A stretch of DNA of 8,972 nt from Bacteroidales bacterium UBA4318 (GCA_002393895.1 DGUE01000070.1:1-8972), one strand, 5' to 3'; numbered from the stretch's first letter, positions 1-6,763 are shown. Notes: generated from the letters alone by a model not told the origin. Numbers and translations: made by a program.

Positions 1-1439
1 TTGTCCCGCATCTGCCCGGCTATCTCTGCGGGAGCAGTGGCCGCAATCTCGCCGAGTACCTTCACCGCGAGGGCATCGCTCTTGGCCAGGTCGGCCGGAT
101 CCTCACTCATGCACACCCAGCGGAACGGGCCGAAGCCGTAGTCGAAGTACATCGGGCCCATGATGTCTTGCACGTAGGACGGATAGCGGAAGCTGCCGTC
201 TTTCTTGAGGATATCTGCGCCCGCACGAGAGCTTTCCAGGAGGAAGGCGTTGCCATAGTCGAAGAAATACATTCCCTTGGCAGCCAGCTTGTTGATGGCA
301 GCCACGTGTCTGCGGAGCGATGCCTGCACCGCTTCCTTGAATTGTGCGGGCTCCTCCGCCATCATGCGCTTGGATTCCTCGAGGCTGTAGCCGACGGGAT
401 AGTATCCTCCCGCCCAGGGGTTGTGGAGCGATGTCTGGTCGGAGCCGAGATCCACGTGCATATCCTCCTTCGCCAAGCGTTCCCAGAGATCCACCACATT
501 GCCCACATATGCCAGGGATACCGGTTTGCGTGCCGCCACTGCTTCGCGGATGCGGGGGATGAGTTCGTCCAGATCGCTGTGGAGTTCATCCACCCAGCCC
601 TGCTGGAAGCGTTTTTCGGCTGCCTTGGGGTTGATTTCGGCGGTAACGCTCACCACTCCGGCGATGTTGCCCGCCTTGGGTTGCGCGCCGGACATCCCGC
701 CCAGGCCAGCGGTGACAAATAGTTTGCCGGCTGGGCTTCCGCCCTGCTTTCTCGCGGCATTCATCACTGTGATGGTGGTGCCATGCACTATCCCCTGCGG
801 GCCTATGTACATGTAGGACCCTGCCGTCATCTGCCCGTACTGGCTCACGCCCATCGCGTTGAAACGCTCCCAGTCATCCGGTTTGGAATAATTGGGGATG
901 ACCATTCCGTTGGTAACTATCACGCGCGGCGCATCCTTGTGGCTCGGGAACAGCCCGAGCGGATGCCCGGAATACATCACCAGCGTCTGCTCGTCAGTCA
1001 TCGTGGCCAGATACTGCATCACCAGACGGTACTGCGCCCAGTTCTGGAAGATGGCCCCGTTGCCACCATAGATTATGAGTTCGTGAGGATGCTGGGCCAC
1101 ACGCTCGTCCAGATTGTTCTGGATCATGGCCATGATGGCCGCTGCCTGCCGACTCTCAGCCGGATACTCGTCTATCGGACGCGCATATATCTTATAGGAA
1201 GGACGATAACGGTACATGTAGATGCGGCCGTAGGCCTTAAGTTCCGCAGCAAACTCGGGTGCGAGCGTTGCATGAAGGCCCTCCGGAAAGTAGCGCAGGG
1301 CGTTTTTAAGTGCCAGCACTTTCTGTTCTTCCGTGAGGATGTCCTTGCGCTTGGGTGCGTGGTTTATTTCCTTATCGTATGGTTTTGGCTCCGGAAGTCC
1401 CGCCGGAATGCCGGCCAGTATTTCTTCTTGAAAGGTCAT
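1..1439 (-). CDS. hutU: Urocanate hydratase, C-terminus cut by window edge
   Basis: Urocanase converts urocanate and water to 4-imidazolone-5-propionate with tightly bound NAD+, the second step of histidine breakdown in the cytoplasm. Reading the minus strand from ATG at 1439 gives 479 residues with no stop. Conserved urocanase blocks are visible: YGGNGAIFQNWAQYRL (124-139), SGHPLGLF (157-164), a glycine-rich GLGGMSGAQPKAG (245-257), DQTSLHNPWAGGYYPVG (334-350), FDYGNAFLLE (393-402) and GFGPFRWVCMSEDP (435-448). The N-terminal extension and block spelling match the long (about 660-680 residue) type of animals and Bacteroidetes rather than the roughly 555-residue Pseudomonas type, so about 190 residues lie beyond position 1, probably including the segment with the conserved catalytic-region cysteine. 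The start codon overlaps the ftcD stop by four bases (ATGA), which suggests translational coupling in one operon. No defect is seen. Identity is near certain. Confidence 0.97.
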   Translation of the reverse strand, partial: MTFQEEILAGIPAGLPEPKPYDKEINHAPKRKDILTEEQKVLALKNALRYFPEGLHATLAPEFAAELKAYGRIYMYRYRPSYKIYARPIDEYPAESRQAAAIMAMIQNNLDERVAQHPHELIIYGGNGAIFQNWAQYRLVMQYLATMTDEQTLVMYSGHPLGLFPSHKDAPRVIVTNGMVIPNYSKPDDWERFNAMGVSQYGQMTAGSYMYIGPQGIVHGTTITVMNAARKQGGSPAGKLFVTAGLGGMSGAQPKAGNIAGVVSVTAEINPKAAEKRFQQGWVDELHSDLDELIPRIREAVAARKPVSLAYVGNVVDLWERLAKEDMHVDLGSDQTSLHNPWAGGYYPVGYSLEESKRMMAEEPAQFKEAVQASLRRHVAAINKLAAKGMYFFDYGNAFLLESSRAGADILKKDGSFRYPSYVQDIMGPMYFDYGFGPFRWVCMSEDPADLAKSDALAVKVLGEIAATAPAEIAGQMRD

Positions 1440-3139
1440 CCTATGTTATTGTTTACGGCTTTCAACACTTCGTCCTGCAACTTTTCGGCCTCTGCGATAA
1501 TGGCCTCCGCCCGCTTCAGCAGCGGTTCGGCAGGAGCCTTGTCGGTCAGGCCGGCGGCGTTGATGCGCACGTTCAGCGCGGCTCCGCGGATGGCGGCGGT
1601 TGCGGCCAGAGCAGCCACTCCGGCATCGGATGCGGAAGCGGGATTTCCCTTCTCCGCCATCTCCAGCGCCAGCGGCAGTGCCTTGAGCGAAGCTTCCATA
1701 GTCTTCAGCGGCACGGATGCGGCATAGAGAGTCGCCTCCTCCATCGCCTTATCGCGTGCGGCCTTCTCTTCCGGAGTGCCCTTGGGCATCGCGAACACAT
1801 CCATTATCCTATTGAACGCGGCCGTATCTTCATCTACCAGGGCGATAAGCTCCTTCATGATGGCCTGGCCCTTCTCGGCAACGTCCGAGAATTCCTTCCA
1901 GCGCTCGTCCCATCCGCGCTTGTGGGCGGACAGATTGGCCACCATCGTGGCGAGGGCGGCACCGAATGCGCCCATGCAGGCGGATACCGATCCGCCGCCG
2001 GGAGCAGGAGATTCGGATGCGGTCTCCTTCGCGAAGTCCTTCACGCTGAGGCGTACCAGATGCTCTTTTTTAGCCATCTCAGCAGGATCTTCCATCAGGT
2101 ATTCTATAACCTTCTCGCGCGGATCAAAGGGCTTGAGGTCATCCAGCGACATACTCTTGACGGCGATGCGGATGATTTCTTCTTCGGGGATACCGAGAGA
2201 TCTCTGCTGGCGTTCGAGATAGAACTTTCCAGCCTCGACCAGCACCTTCTTCGGCACCAGGCCGACTATCTCGGCTCCGGTTACTCTGAGGCCTCTGGCC
2301 GCTGCGGCACGGGAGACCTCTTCGAATGCTACGTGGAGCGGAGTGGCATCGATATCGGTTATGTTCATGGACACCTGCGCGATGCCGTATTCATCTATGT
2401 ACCAGCCTATTGCCTTGCAGCCCTTCAGGGTGCCGGGAGTCCAGATCTGGTTGCCGTTTTCATCCTTCAGCAGCTTGCCGGTGAGCTTTCCGCCTTCCCT
2501 GGCCTTACGGCCTTTTTCCCGCACGTCGAAGGCGATTGCCATGGCACGGCGGGTGGAGGTGGTGTTCAAGTTGTAGTTCACCGCCACCAGGAAGTTGCGC
2601 GCACCCACATTGGTTGCTCCGGTGCGAGCGACGGTGTCGTCGTATTCTCCCCCGAAATCCGGCTTGCGGTCAGGATCCGCCATCTTTTCCGGCAGAGCCT
2701 CGTACTCGCCGGCACGGCATACCGCCAGATTCTTGCGCTCCGGCTTGAATGCCGCCGCTTCATAGCAGTAGCAGGGAATGCCGAGCTCCTTGTAGAGCCG
2801 TTCTGCCAGTTTGCGTGCAAGTGCCGCGCATTCTTCAAGGGTTATGCCGGATATGGGGATGAGAGGAAGCACGTCGGTGGCGCCGCTGCGGGGATGGGCC
2901 CCGTGGTGCCGGCGCATATCTATCCTTTCCTTGGCCATGGCGGATCCGCGGAACGCAGCTTCGGTTACCGCCTCCGGAGAACCCACGAATGTGACCACCG
3001 TACGGTTGGTGGCCTCCCCGGGATCAACGTTGAGCACTTTTACTCCTTCGACCGATGAAATGGCGGAGACAATAGCCTCAATCACCGCCCTGTCGCGACC
3101 TTCGCTGTAGTTCGGAACACATTCAATTATTTGTTGCAT
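1436..3139 (-). CDS. ftcD: Bifunctional glutamate formimidoyltransferase / formimidoyl-THF cyclodeaminase
   Basis: This enzyme moves the formimino group of N-formimino-L-glutamate to tetrahydrofolate, then deaminates the product to 5,10-methenyl-THF plus ammonia, feeding histidine carbon into the one-carbon pool. The 567 residues carry both activities in one chain, as in mammalian FTCD (541 residues). The transferase half covers about 1-330: it opens with ECVPNYSEG (6-14), has TNRTVVTFVG (44-53), and HHGAHPRSGATDVLP (78-92), where His82 lines up with the catalytic His82 of pig FTCD. The cyclodeaminase covers about 360-560, with SPAPGGGSVSA (377-387) and GNPASASDAGVAAL (498-511). The ATG at 3139 is chosen because the FTCD homology starts at residue 3. 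No Shine-Dalgarno site is seen. It lies 8 bases after the small membrane protein and overlaps hutU by 4 bases, so it is probably the middle gene of an operon. Many bacteria encode the two halves separately. Confidence 0.97.
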   Translation of the reverse strand: MQQIIECVPNYSEGRDRAVIEAIVSAISSVEGVKVLNVDPGEATNRTVVTFVGSPEAVTEAAFRGSAMAKERIDMRRHHGAHPRSGATDVLPLIPISGITLEECAALARKLAERLYKELGIPCYCYEAAAFKPERKNLAVCRAGEYEALPEKMADPDRKPDFGGEYDDTVARTGATNVGARNFLVAVNYNLNTTSTRRAMAIAFDVREKGRKAREGGKLTGKLLKDENGNQIWTPGTLKGCKAIGWYIDEYGIAQVSMNITDIDATPLHVAFEEVSRAAAARGLRVTGAEIVGLVPKKVLVEAGKFYLERQQRSLGIPEEEIIRIAVKSMSLDDLKPFDPREKVIEYLMEDPAEMAKKEHLVRLSVKDFAKETASESPAPGGGSVSACMGAFGAALATMVANLSAHKRGWDERWKEFSDVAEKGQAIMKELIALVDEDTAAFNRIMDVFAMPKGTPEEKAARDKAMEEATLYAASVPLKTMEASLKALPLALEMAEKGNPASASDAGVAALAATAAIRGAALNVRINAAGLTDKAPAEPLLKRAEAIIAEAEKLQDEVLKAVNNNIG

Positions 3140-3147
3140 ATGCAGGT

Positions 3148-3330
3148 TTATTTAAACCAGGATGTCAGTTTGTCCTTGGCGTAGAGATAATAGACTGCCA
3201 AACCTATCCAGCTGGTGCAGAGCACTATGACTGAGCAGATAATCTTGCCGACGATGCCGATGGGCTTCTTGAAAATGTCTATCACTGCGAGGATTGCCAG
3301 GACGAGACCGATAAAGTAGATGATCTTCAT
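3148..3330 (-). CDS. Small two-helix membrane protein, PLDc_N-like
   Basis: A 60-residue protein beginning MKIIYFIGLVLAILAVIDIF. Two hydrophobic helices (about 3-18 and 28-48) are joined by a short KKPIGIVGK loop, and the chain ends in a charged YAKDKLTSWFK tail. The layout, with IDIFKK after helix 1 and a second helix ending in YYLY plus a basic tail, resembles the small PLDc_N-type (phospholipase D N-terminal) membrane proteins common in Bacteroidetes, whose function is not known; this is a resemblance by eye, not a search result. An upstream in-frame ATG at 3381 would add 17 residues, but that extension would begin upstream of the likely -7 box at 3352-3359 and adds a basic stretch before the first helix, so 3330 is preferred. 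Its stop lies only 8 bases before ftcD, so the two are probably co-transcribed, with no obvious functional reason. Confidence 0.75.
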   Translation of the reverse strand: MKIIYFIGLVLAILAVIDIFKKPIGIVGKIICSVIVLCTSWIGLAVYYLYAKDKLTSWFK

Positions 3331-3351
3331 TGCTATTGGTTTTTTAACTCT

Positions 3352-3382
3352 CAAATATAGTGTTTTTGTCGTAAATATCATA
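3352..3382 (-). promoter_or_regulatory. Likely promoter of the small membrane protein-ftcD-hutU operon
   Basis: On the minus strand TATATTTG (3359 down to 3352) matches the Bacteroidetes -7 box TAnnTTTG. A weak -33 candidate TATG (3382-3379) lies 19 bases upstream. Transcription would begin around 3345-3348, leaving a leader of about 15-18 bases before the ATG at 3330. The -33 box is imperfect, so confidence is moderate. Confidence 0.5.
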
Positions 3383-3388
3383 CATTTG
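3381..3388 (+). promoter_or_regulatory. -7 box of the DUF4419 gene promoter
   Basis: TACATTTG is a full match to TAnnTTTG and sits just 4 bases before the ATG at 3393. No good TTTG is found 19-21 bases upstream; the nearest, at 3365-3368, is only 12 bases away. If used, the transcript would start at or within a few bases of the start codon (leaderless or nearly so). It is divergent to the operon promoter at 3352-3382. Confidence 0.5.
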
Positions 3389-3392
3389 CAAT

Positions 3393-5615
3393 ATGAGAGT
3401 ATTCTGTATTTTTCTTCTGTTTTTATTGAGCCAGAGCATATCTGCCCAGGATAAGAGTTCCATAACCTTCAAAGTGGATGTGGTTTCAAAGCCCAAAAAC
3501 CACCTTTCGGGTTGGAACGGAAAAAAGGTTGCCGAGAAGCTTCACACCGGCGAGGGCTTTTCCGTTTACGTTCCGCCGATTCTCGCGTGCAGTTTTGCTG
3601 ACGAGAAGATTATCAATCTTGGGGAGGACGTGCTGTTCCAGATGCTTCTCCGGGCCTGGTGCCAGCATCGCCCCGTGGTTCTGACCCCAGATGCCATCTG
3701 GATGGTCATTTCGCAGGGATTCAGCTACTATGTGAATCAGAATCCGGAGAAAATGCGCAGGATGCTAGTCGATCACGAAGGGAAAAAGGATCTGGATGTC
3801 TGGACAAACGTCGATCCCTTCTCTGAGCAAGCAAACTGGGCTGGAATTATCAGCAACTGGACTTCACAGATAGACAAATACTCTTCCAAGGGGCTTGCTT
3901 CCACTTTGGTGGCCGATTTCTCGACCACCGGGGTTAATGAACGCATTGCCTCGGAGGTGACGCTGATGGATGCCGTCAAGCCCTATTTCGATTATAATCT
4001 GTTTTATATTGTCTGTGGCATTCCTTCCATTACACTCACCGGCACGCCCCAGGACTGGCAGAAGGTACTGGATAAGACACTCTCGCTGAAAGAGTTCGGA
4101 ATGGGCTGGTGGGTTTCCGACCTGGAGCCTATCCTGAAGCAGTTCATCAAAGCCTCGGAAGGTTCGCCGGACTTATCCTTCTGGAAAGATATCGTCAAGA
4201 AAACACGCCCTCAGACAATCCAGGGCCCGACCTGCAGCAAAAAGCCCGTGACGCTGACTGAGTTTGACGGCTGGTTCCTAAAACTGTTTCCCTATGATGG
4301 GAAGGGGCGGACTCCCGGGAAGGTTACAATTGGGAGCAACATGCTCCGGGAGACCGTCTGCGTCCCTTTCAAATGCAAGGAAGTCACCCCTTCCGGAGAT
4401 ATCGTCAGCGAAAGCGATCTGGAATTGGTTGCAGGGCTGGTCGGAATCACAGAAGATATAGCCACATTCGCCTTGACTCCGAAAATCGGCTGGTTCGTGC
4501 GCGTGCCGGAATCGAAGGAATCGAAAGAAAAAAATAATGCGGAGACCTTTCCGGAGATAACGATGGAGTCTTCTCTGAAATACTGGAGCGACGGACCCCT
4601 GACCCTTGAGGACTTCACATCCAGGAAAAGTGAGTGGCCAAAAGTGTCGAATCTCGAGTATGGGGTCTCTTATAATATGGAAAAGCATAGGAAGGGAAAT
4701 ACCGTTTTCTACTATCCTTCATTTGATGTCTATATGAATCCCTATACATCCTGGTTCCATCCGGATTTCAGGAATCAGTGGTCTCTGAAGTATATGCAAA
4801 CCGCTTTCGATTATCTTGAGGTATGCGGTCGACGGGCTGAAAAAGAGGTTATGAATAGTGCACGTTTCAAGGATATCGGTGCGGTTGCCAAGTTCCATTT
4901 AGGAGTAGCGGACAGTTTCATCGAGGAGATGAAAGATAAGACCCATCAGGGCACTGATACGACTGCTTTGCGTTATTATTCGGAAAGAGTCTCCGCTGAA
5001 CTCTCCAAGACGAAAGTTGATGGCTTTGAAGACTTAATGATCAATCCCGACGGTTTCGGTTTGGGAATGCACCTTGGCATAGGCGGCGAGTTTTATACCG
5101 GGGCCCTGGCCGAGTACGTTACCCCAATCGCCGGGCTGGATCTTGGTTTTGATTTCAATTTCGGACGGGTCAATGTATATTTGGGCGGATTATTGGGTTT
5201 TGGAGGGCATTACAAAAAGGATATCCAATTTGACGCATACAAATGGAATTCCGGCAAAAGGATAACAGGAGGCAATATGGAGCTGTCGCTTGGCTACAGC
5301 ATATATAATTCGCAGTGGTGGAGAGTTTCTCCATTTGCCGGTATCGGAGTTGGTTTCATCGATTATCCTGAAAGTTCTTCCGAACCCAAACTTGACTCCT
5401 ATGAGATCTCGGGATTCAGATACCAGGCCGGACTGTGTGCAGATTGGAAGTTCCTTCGTACCATAGAAAAAGGGTATCCCTTCGGTGGCCTGTCCGAGTA
5501 TTCCATCCGTACAAGATTGTACGTTGCCCACACTTCATTCCCCACCCCCGCTCCCGCGTGGTCGATCAACTTCGGAATCAGTGCGAATATGCTCGGCTGG
5601 CTTATGCAGCGCTGA
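3393..5615 (+). CDS. Secreted DUF4419 protein with degenerate protease-like segment and C-terminal beta-barrel
   Basis: A 740-residue exported protein of unknown function. Residues 1-18 are a signal peptide (MRVFCIFLLFLLSQSISA, then QD). About 55-370 is a DUF4419 domain (found in Bacteroidetes, fungi and amoebae, no known activity), shown by VLTPDAIWMVISQGF (96-110), DFSTTGVNERIASE (175-188), LMDAVKPYFDY (191-201), CGIPSITLTGTPQDW (208-222) and GWFLKLFPYDG (293-303). About 398-490 contains WSDGPLTLEDF and LKYMQTAFDYLEVCGRR, which recall DUF922-like proteases but lack their HEQ..H residues. About 553-740 is rich in alternating glycine/aromatic strands (for example GFGLGMHLGIGGEF, GLDLGFDFNFG, FAGIGVGFIDY) and ends with WSINFGISANMLGWLMQR, so a small outer-membrane barrel is likely; the final residue is Arg rather than the usual aromatic. 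The start is fixed by the signal peptide. It is transcribed divergently from the hut operon. The domain calls are by eye; DUF4419 is the surest. Confidence 0.9.
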   Translation: MRVFCIFLLFLLSQSISAQDKSSITFKVDVVSKPKNHLSGWNGKKVAEKLHTGEGFSVYVPPILACSFADEKIINLGEDVLFQMLLRAWCQHRPVVLTPDAIWMVISQGFSYYVNQNPEKMRRMLVDHEGKKDLDVWTNVDPFSEQANWAGIISNWTSQIDKYSSKGLASTLVADFSTTGVNERIASEVTLMDAVKPYFDYNLFYIVCGIPSITLTGTPQDWQKVLDKTLSLKEFGMGWWVSDLEPILKQFIKASEGSPDLSFWKDIVKKTRPQTIQGPTCSKKPVTLTEFDGWFLKLFPYDGKGRTPGKVTIGSNMLRETVCVPFKCKEVTPSGDIVSESDLELVAGLVGITEDIATFALTPKIGWFVRVPESKESKEKNNAETFPEITMESSLKYWSDGPLTLEDFTSRKSEWPKVSNLEYGVSYNMEKHRKGNTVFYYPSFDVYMNPYTSWFHPDFRNQWSLKYMQTAFDYLEVCGRRAEKEVMNSARFKDIGAVAKFHLGVADSFIEEMKDKTHQGTDTTALRYYSERVSAELSKTKVDGFEDLMINPDGFGLGMHLGIGGEFYTGALAEYVTPIAGLDLGFDFNFGRVNVYLGGLLGFGGHYKKDIQFDAYKWNSGKRITGGNMELSLGYSIYNSQWWRVSPFAGIGVGFIDYPESSSEPKLDSYEISGFRYQAGLCADWKFLRTIEKGYPFGGLSEYSIRTRLYVAHTSFPTPAPAWSINFGISANMLGWLMQR

Positions 5616-5641
5616 GCCTTCAGGCGAACGGTGGAGGCCGG
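5612..5641. repeat. G+C-rich intergenic repeat, copy A
   Basis: A 30-base unit beginning CTGAGCC, with core GCGAACGGTGGAGGCCGG (5624-5641), overlaps the stop codon of the DUF4419 gene. The core matches copy C (6692-6709) at 17 of 18 bases. It matches copy B over CTGAGCCnnCAGGCGAAC, with only the two n positions differing. GCCT (5616-5619) and AGGC (5635-5638) could pair. No T-tract follows, so it is not an obvious terminator. Confidence 0.65.
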
Positions 5642-5678
5642 GGGAAGCCTGCGCGCATCAAGTTATTATTGCCGTATG

Positions 5679-5710
5679 ATTGCAACAACGGGTCTAATTA
5701 TCTATATTTG
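5679..5710 (+). promoter_or_regulatory. Promoter of the KilA-N gene
   Basis: ATTG at 5679-5682, then 20 bases, then TATATTTG at 5703-5710 fits the Bacteroidetes -33/-7 pattern. Transcription would start near 5714-5717, giving a leader of only about 10 bases before the ATG at 5727. A separate promoter suggests that the KilA-N gene is expressed independently of the DUF4419 gene. Confidence 0.6.
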
Positions 5711-5726
5711 TAAAAATGAGTGACCT

Positions 5727-6548
5727 ATGGATAGGAAGAACGAGATAGTTGTAAAAGACACGACAATCAGGACAATGTCCAAGGATGGTATTGACTATAT
5801 CTGTATTACTGATATAGCCCGCCAAAAGAATTGGATGGATCCTAATGGTGTGATTGCCAACTGGATGCGAAATCGCAATACCATAGAGTTCCTCGGCATA
5901 TGGGAGACTCTCTACAATCCGGTTTTTAACCCCCTCGAATTCGAGGGGTTTAGACAACAAGCCGGATTGAATGCTTTTACATTATCTCCTTCCCGCTGGA
6001 TAGAGTCGACAAAGGCTATCGGTATCATTTCGCAGTCTGGCAGATATGGTGGAACATATGCTCAAACCGATATTGCATTCGAGTTTGCATCCTGGATTTC
6101 GGTTGAATTCCGCCTTTATCTGGTCAAAGAATTTCAACGGTTGAAGACCGCCGAGCAGCAATTACTTGGGTGGACTGCGAAGCGAGAGCTTTCAAAGATT
6201 AATTATCGTATCCACACAGATGCAATCAAACAAAACTTAATTCCTCCGAAAGTATCAGAAAGGCAGGTTTCAATCATTTATGCAAATGAAGCTGATGTGC
6301 TCAACGTGGCCCTGTTTGGTATGACTGCAAAGGAATGGCGGGACGCAAATCCTGATCTCAAAGGCAATATCCGGGATTATGCCTCTATTAATGAACTCAT
6401 TTGCCTTTCAAATCTTGAGAACCTGAATGCAGTCTTTATCAATGATGGACTACCGCAATCGGAAAGGCTGCGCAAACTAAACTCCATTGCTATTCACCAG
6501 ATGTCCGTGCTTGATAATAATGAACAGTCTCGTAACCTGCTAAAATAG
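5727..6548 (+). CDS. KilA-N domain protein
   Basis: A 273-residue protein of the Bacteroidetes KilA-N type. The KilA-N domain covers about 5-140: DYICITDIARQ (23-33), VIANWMRNRNTIEFLGIWE (42-60), NPLEFEGF (68-75), LSPSRWIESTKAIGI (86-100), SGRYGGTYAQTDIAFEFASWI (104-124) and FRLYLVKEFQRLK (128-140). The C-terminal part (about 150-265), with RIHTDAIKQNLIP, YANEADVLNVALFGMTAKEW and NLENLNAVFI, is the usual tail of this group. KilA-N is a small DNA-binding fold also found in phages and large DNA viruses; here it is presumably cytoplasmic and binds DNA, but the target is unknown. Two counted lines (6001-6060, 6241-6300) are 45% and 40% G+C, well below the flanking genes, which hints at recent acquisition. 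It is bounded by repeat copies and lies near a tRNA gene, as mobile cargo often does, but no integrase is present. A 10-codon reading frame starting at 5716 overlaps its start. Confidence 0.92.
   Translation: MDRKNEIVVKDTTIRTMSKDGIDYICITDIARQKNWMDPNGVIANWMRNRNTIEFLGIWETLYNPVFNPLEFEGFRQQAGLNAFTLSPSRWIESTKAIGIISQSGRYGGTYAQTDIAFEFASWISVEFRLYLVKEFQRLKTAEQQLLGWTAKRELSKINYRIHTDAIKQNLIPPKVSERQVSIIYANEADVLNVALFGMTAKEWRDANPDLKGNIRDYASINELICLSNLENLNAVFINDGLPQSERLRKLNSIAIHQMSVLDNNEQSRNLLK
5931..5948. repeat. 18-base perfect palindrome inside the KilA-N gene
   Basis: CCCCTCGAATTCGAGGGG is its own reverse complement, and after one mismatch on each side the arms continue with matching A/T pairs (5927-5929 with 5950-5952). 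It encodes the NPLEFEGF block of the KilA-N domain, so protein constraint may explain it, though an operator-like site cannot be excluded. Confidence 0.5.
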
Positions 6549-6579
6549 CCATTATATTTTCAGAAGAAAGAATATCCTT

Positions 6580-6594
6580 ATCCCTCTTCCTCCG
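6580..6594 (+). repeat. Inverted 15-base copy of the tRNA-Ser 3' end
   Basis: ATCCCTCTTCCTCCG on the plus strand is identical to the last bases of the tRNA-Ser gene (minus strand, 6822 down to 6808), covering part of the T arm, the 3' acceptor strand and the discriminator base. After a 4-base offset the next bases (TTCCGCTCC, 6598-6606) also resemble the tRNA's 3' flank (CTTCGCTCC). The two copies are in inverted, not direct, orientation. Confidence 0.6.
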
Positions 6595-6626
6595 GGATTC
6601 CGCTCCCTACGGTTGCACCTAATAAC

Positions 6627-6656
6627 CTGAGCCGGCAGGCGAACCGCCGGTCCCGG
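6627..6656. repeat. G+C-rich intergenic repeat, copy B
   Basis: This copy shares CTGAGCCnnCAGGCGAAC with copy A, then diverges. It contains two nested inverted repeats: CCGGC...GCCGG (6632-6650) and GGCG-AAC-CGCC (6638-6648). No coding frame of note covers it. Confidence 0.5.
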
Positions 6657-6678
6657 TCTGAACGGCAAAGATTGGCAA

Positions 6679-6709
6679 TGAGCGCACCAGCGCGAACGGC
6701 GGAGGCCGG
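6679..6709. repeat. G+C-rich intergenic repeat, copy C
   Basis: TGAGC followed by GCGAACGGCGGAGGCCGG (6692-6709) aligns to copy A with a 2-base insertion and a single mismatch in the 18-base core. GCGC-ACCA-GCGC (6682-6693) and GTCC-GAA-GGAC just after it (6709-6719) could form small hairpins. The stretch 6549-6760 holds these repeats and no believable gene. Confidence 0.6.
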
Positions 6710-6742
6710 TCCGAAGGACTAAGGCCGGGAGCCGCGGGGTAC

Positions 6743-6763
6743 ATTAGGGGCAGCGCCCCTAAT
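6743..6763. repeat. Hairpin, 9-bp stem with 3-base loop
   Basis: ATTAGGGGC and GCCCCTAAT are perfect complements around AGC. It abuts the T-tract of the tRNA terminator: the minus-strand order is terminator hairpin, CTTTTTTATT, then this hairpin. On the plus strand it is followed by A residues, so it is not a classical terminator for the KilA-N gene. It may be a second transcription or processing barrier. Confidence 0.55.

Noticed and set aside
168..1727. Plus-strand open frames opposite hutU and the ftcD end
   Set aside because: The minus strand encodes clear urocanase throughout; these frames are composition shadows with no recognisable domain.
1355..3058. Long 567-codon open frame on the plus strand, opposite ftcD
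   Set aside because: It is the antisense shadow of a G+C-rich, well-matched ftcD gene; its translation shows no known domain, and the equal length to FtcD is coincidence.
5616..5660. Possible terminator after the DUF4419 gene
   Set aside because: AGGC...GCCT can pair but no T-tract follows, and the sequence is better described as repeat copy A.
3393..6548. DUF4419 and KilA-N genes as a two-gene defence system
   Set aside because: They have separate promoters and different cellular locations (exported versus cytoplasmic), with repeat sequence between them; nothing shows that they act together.
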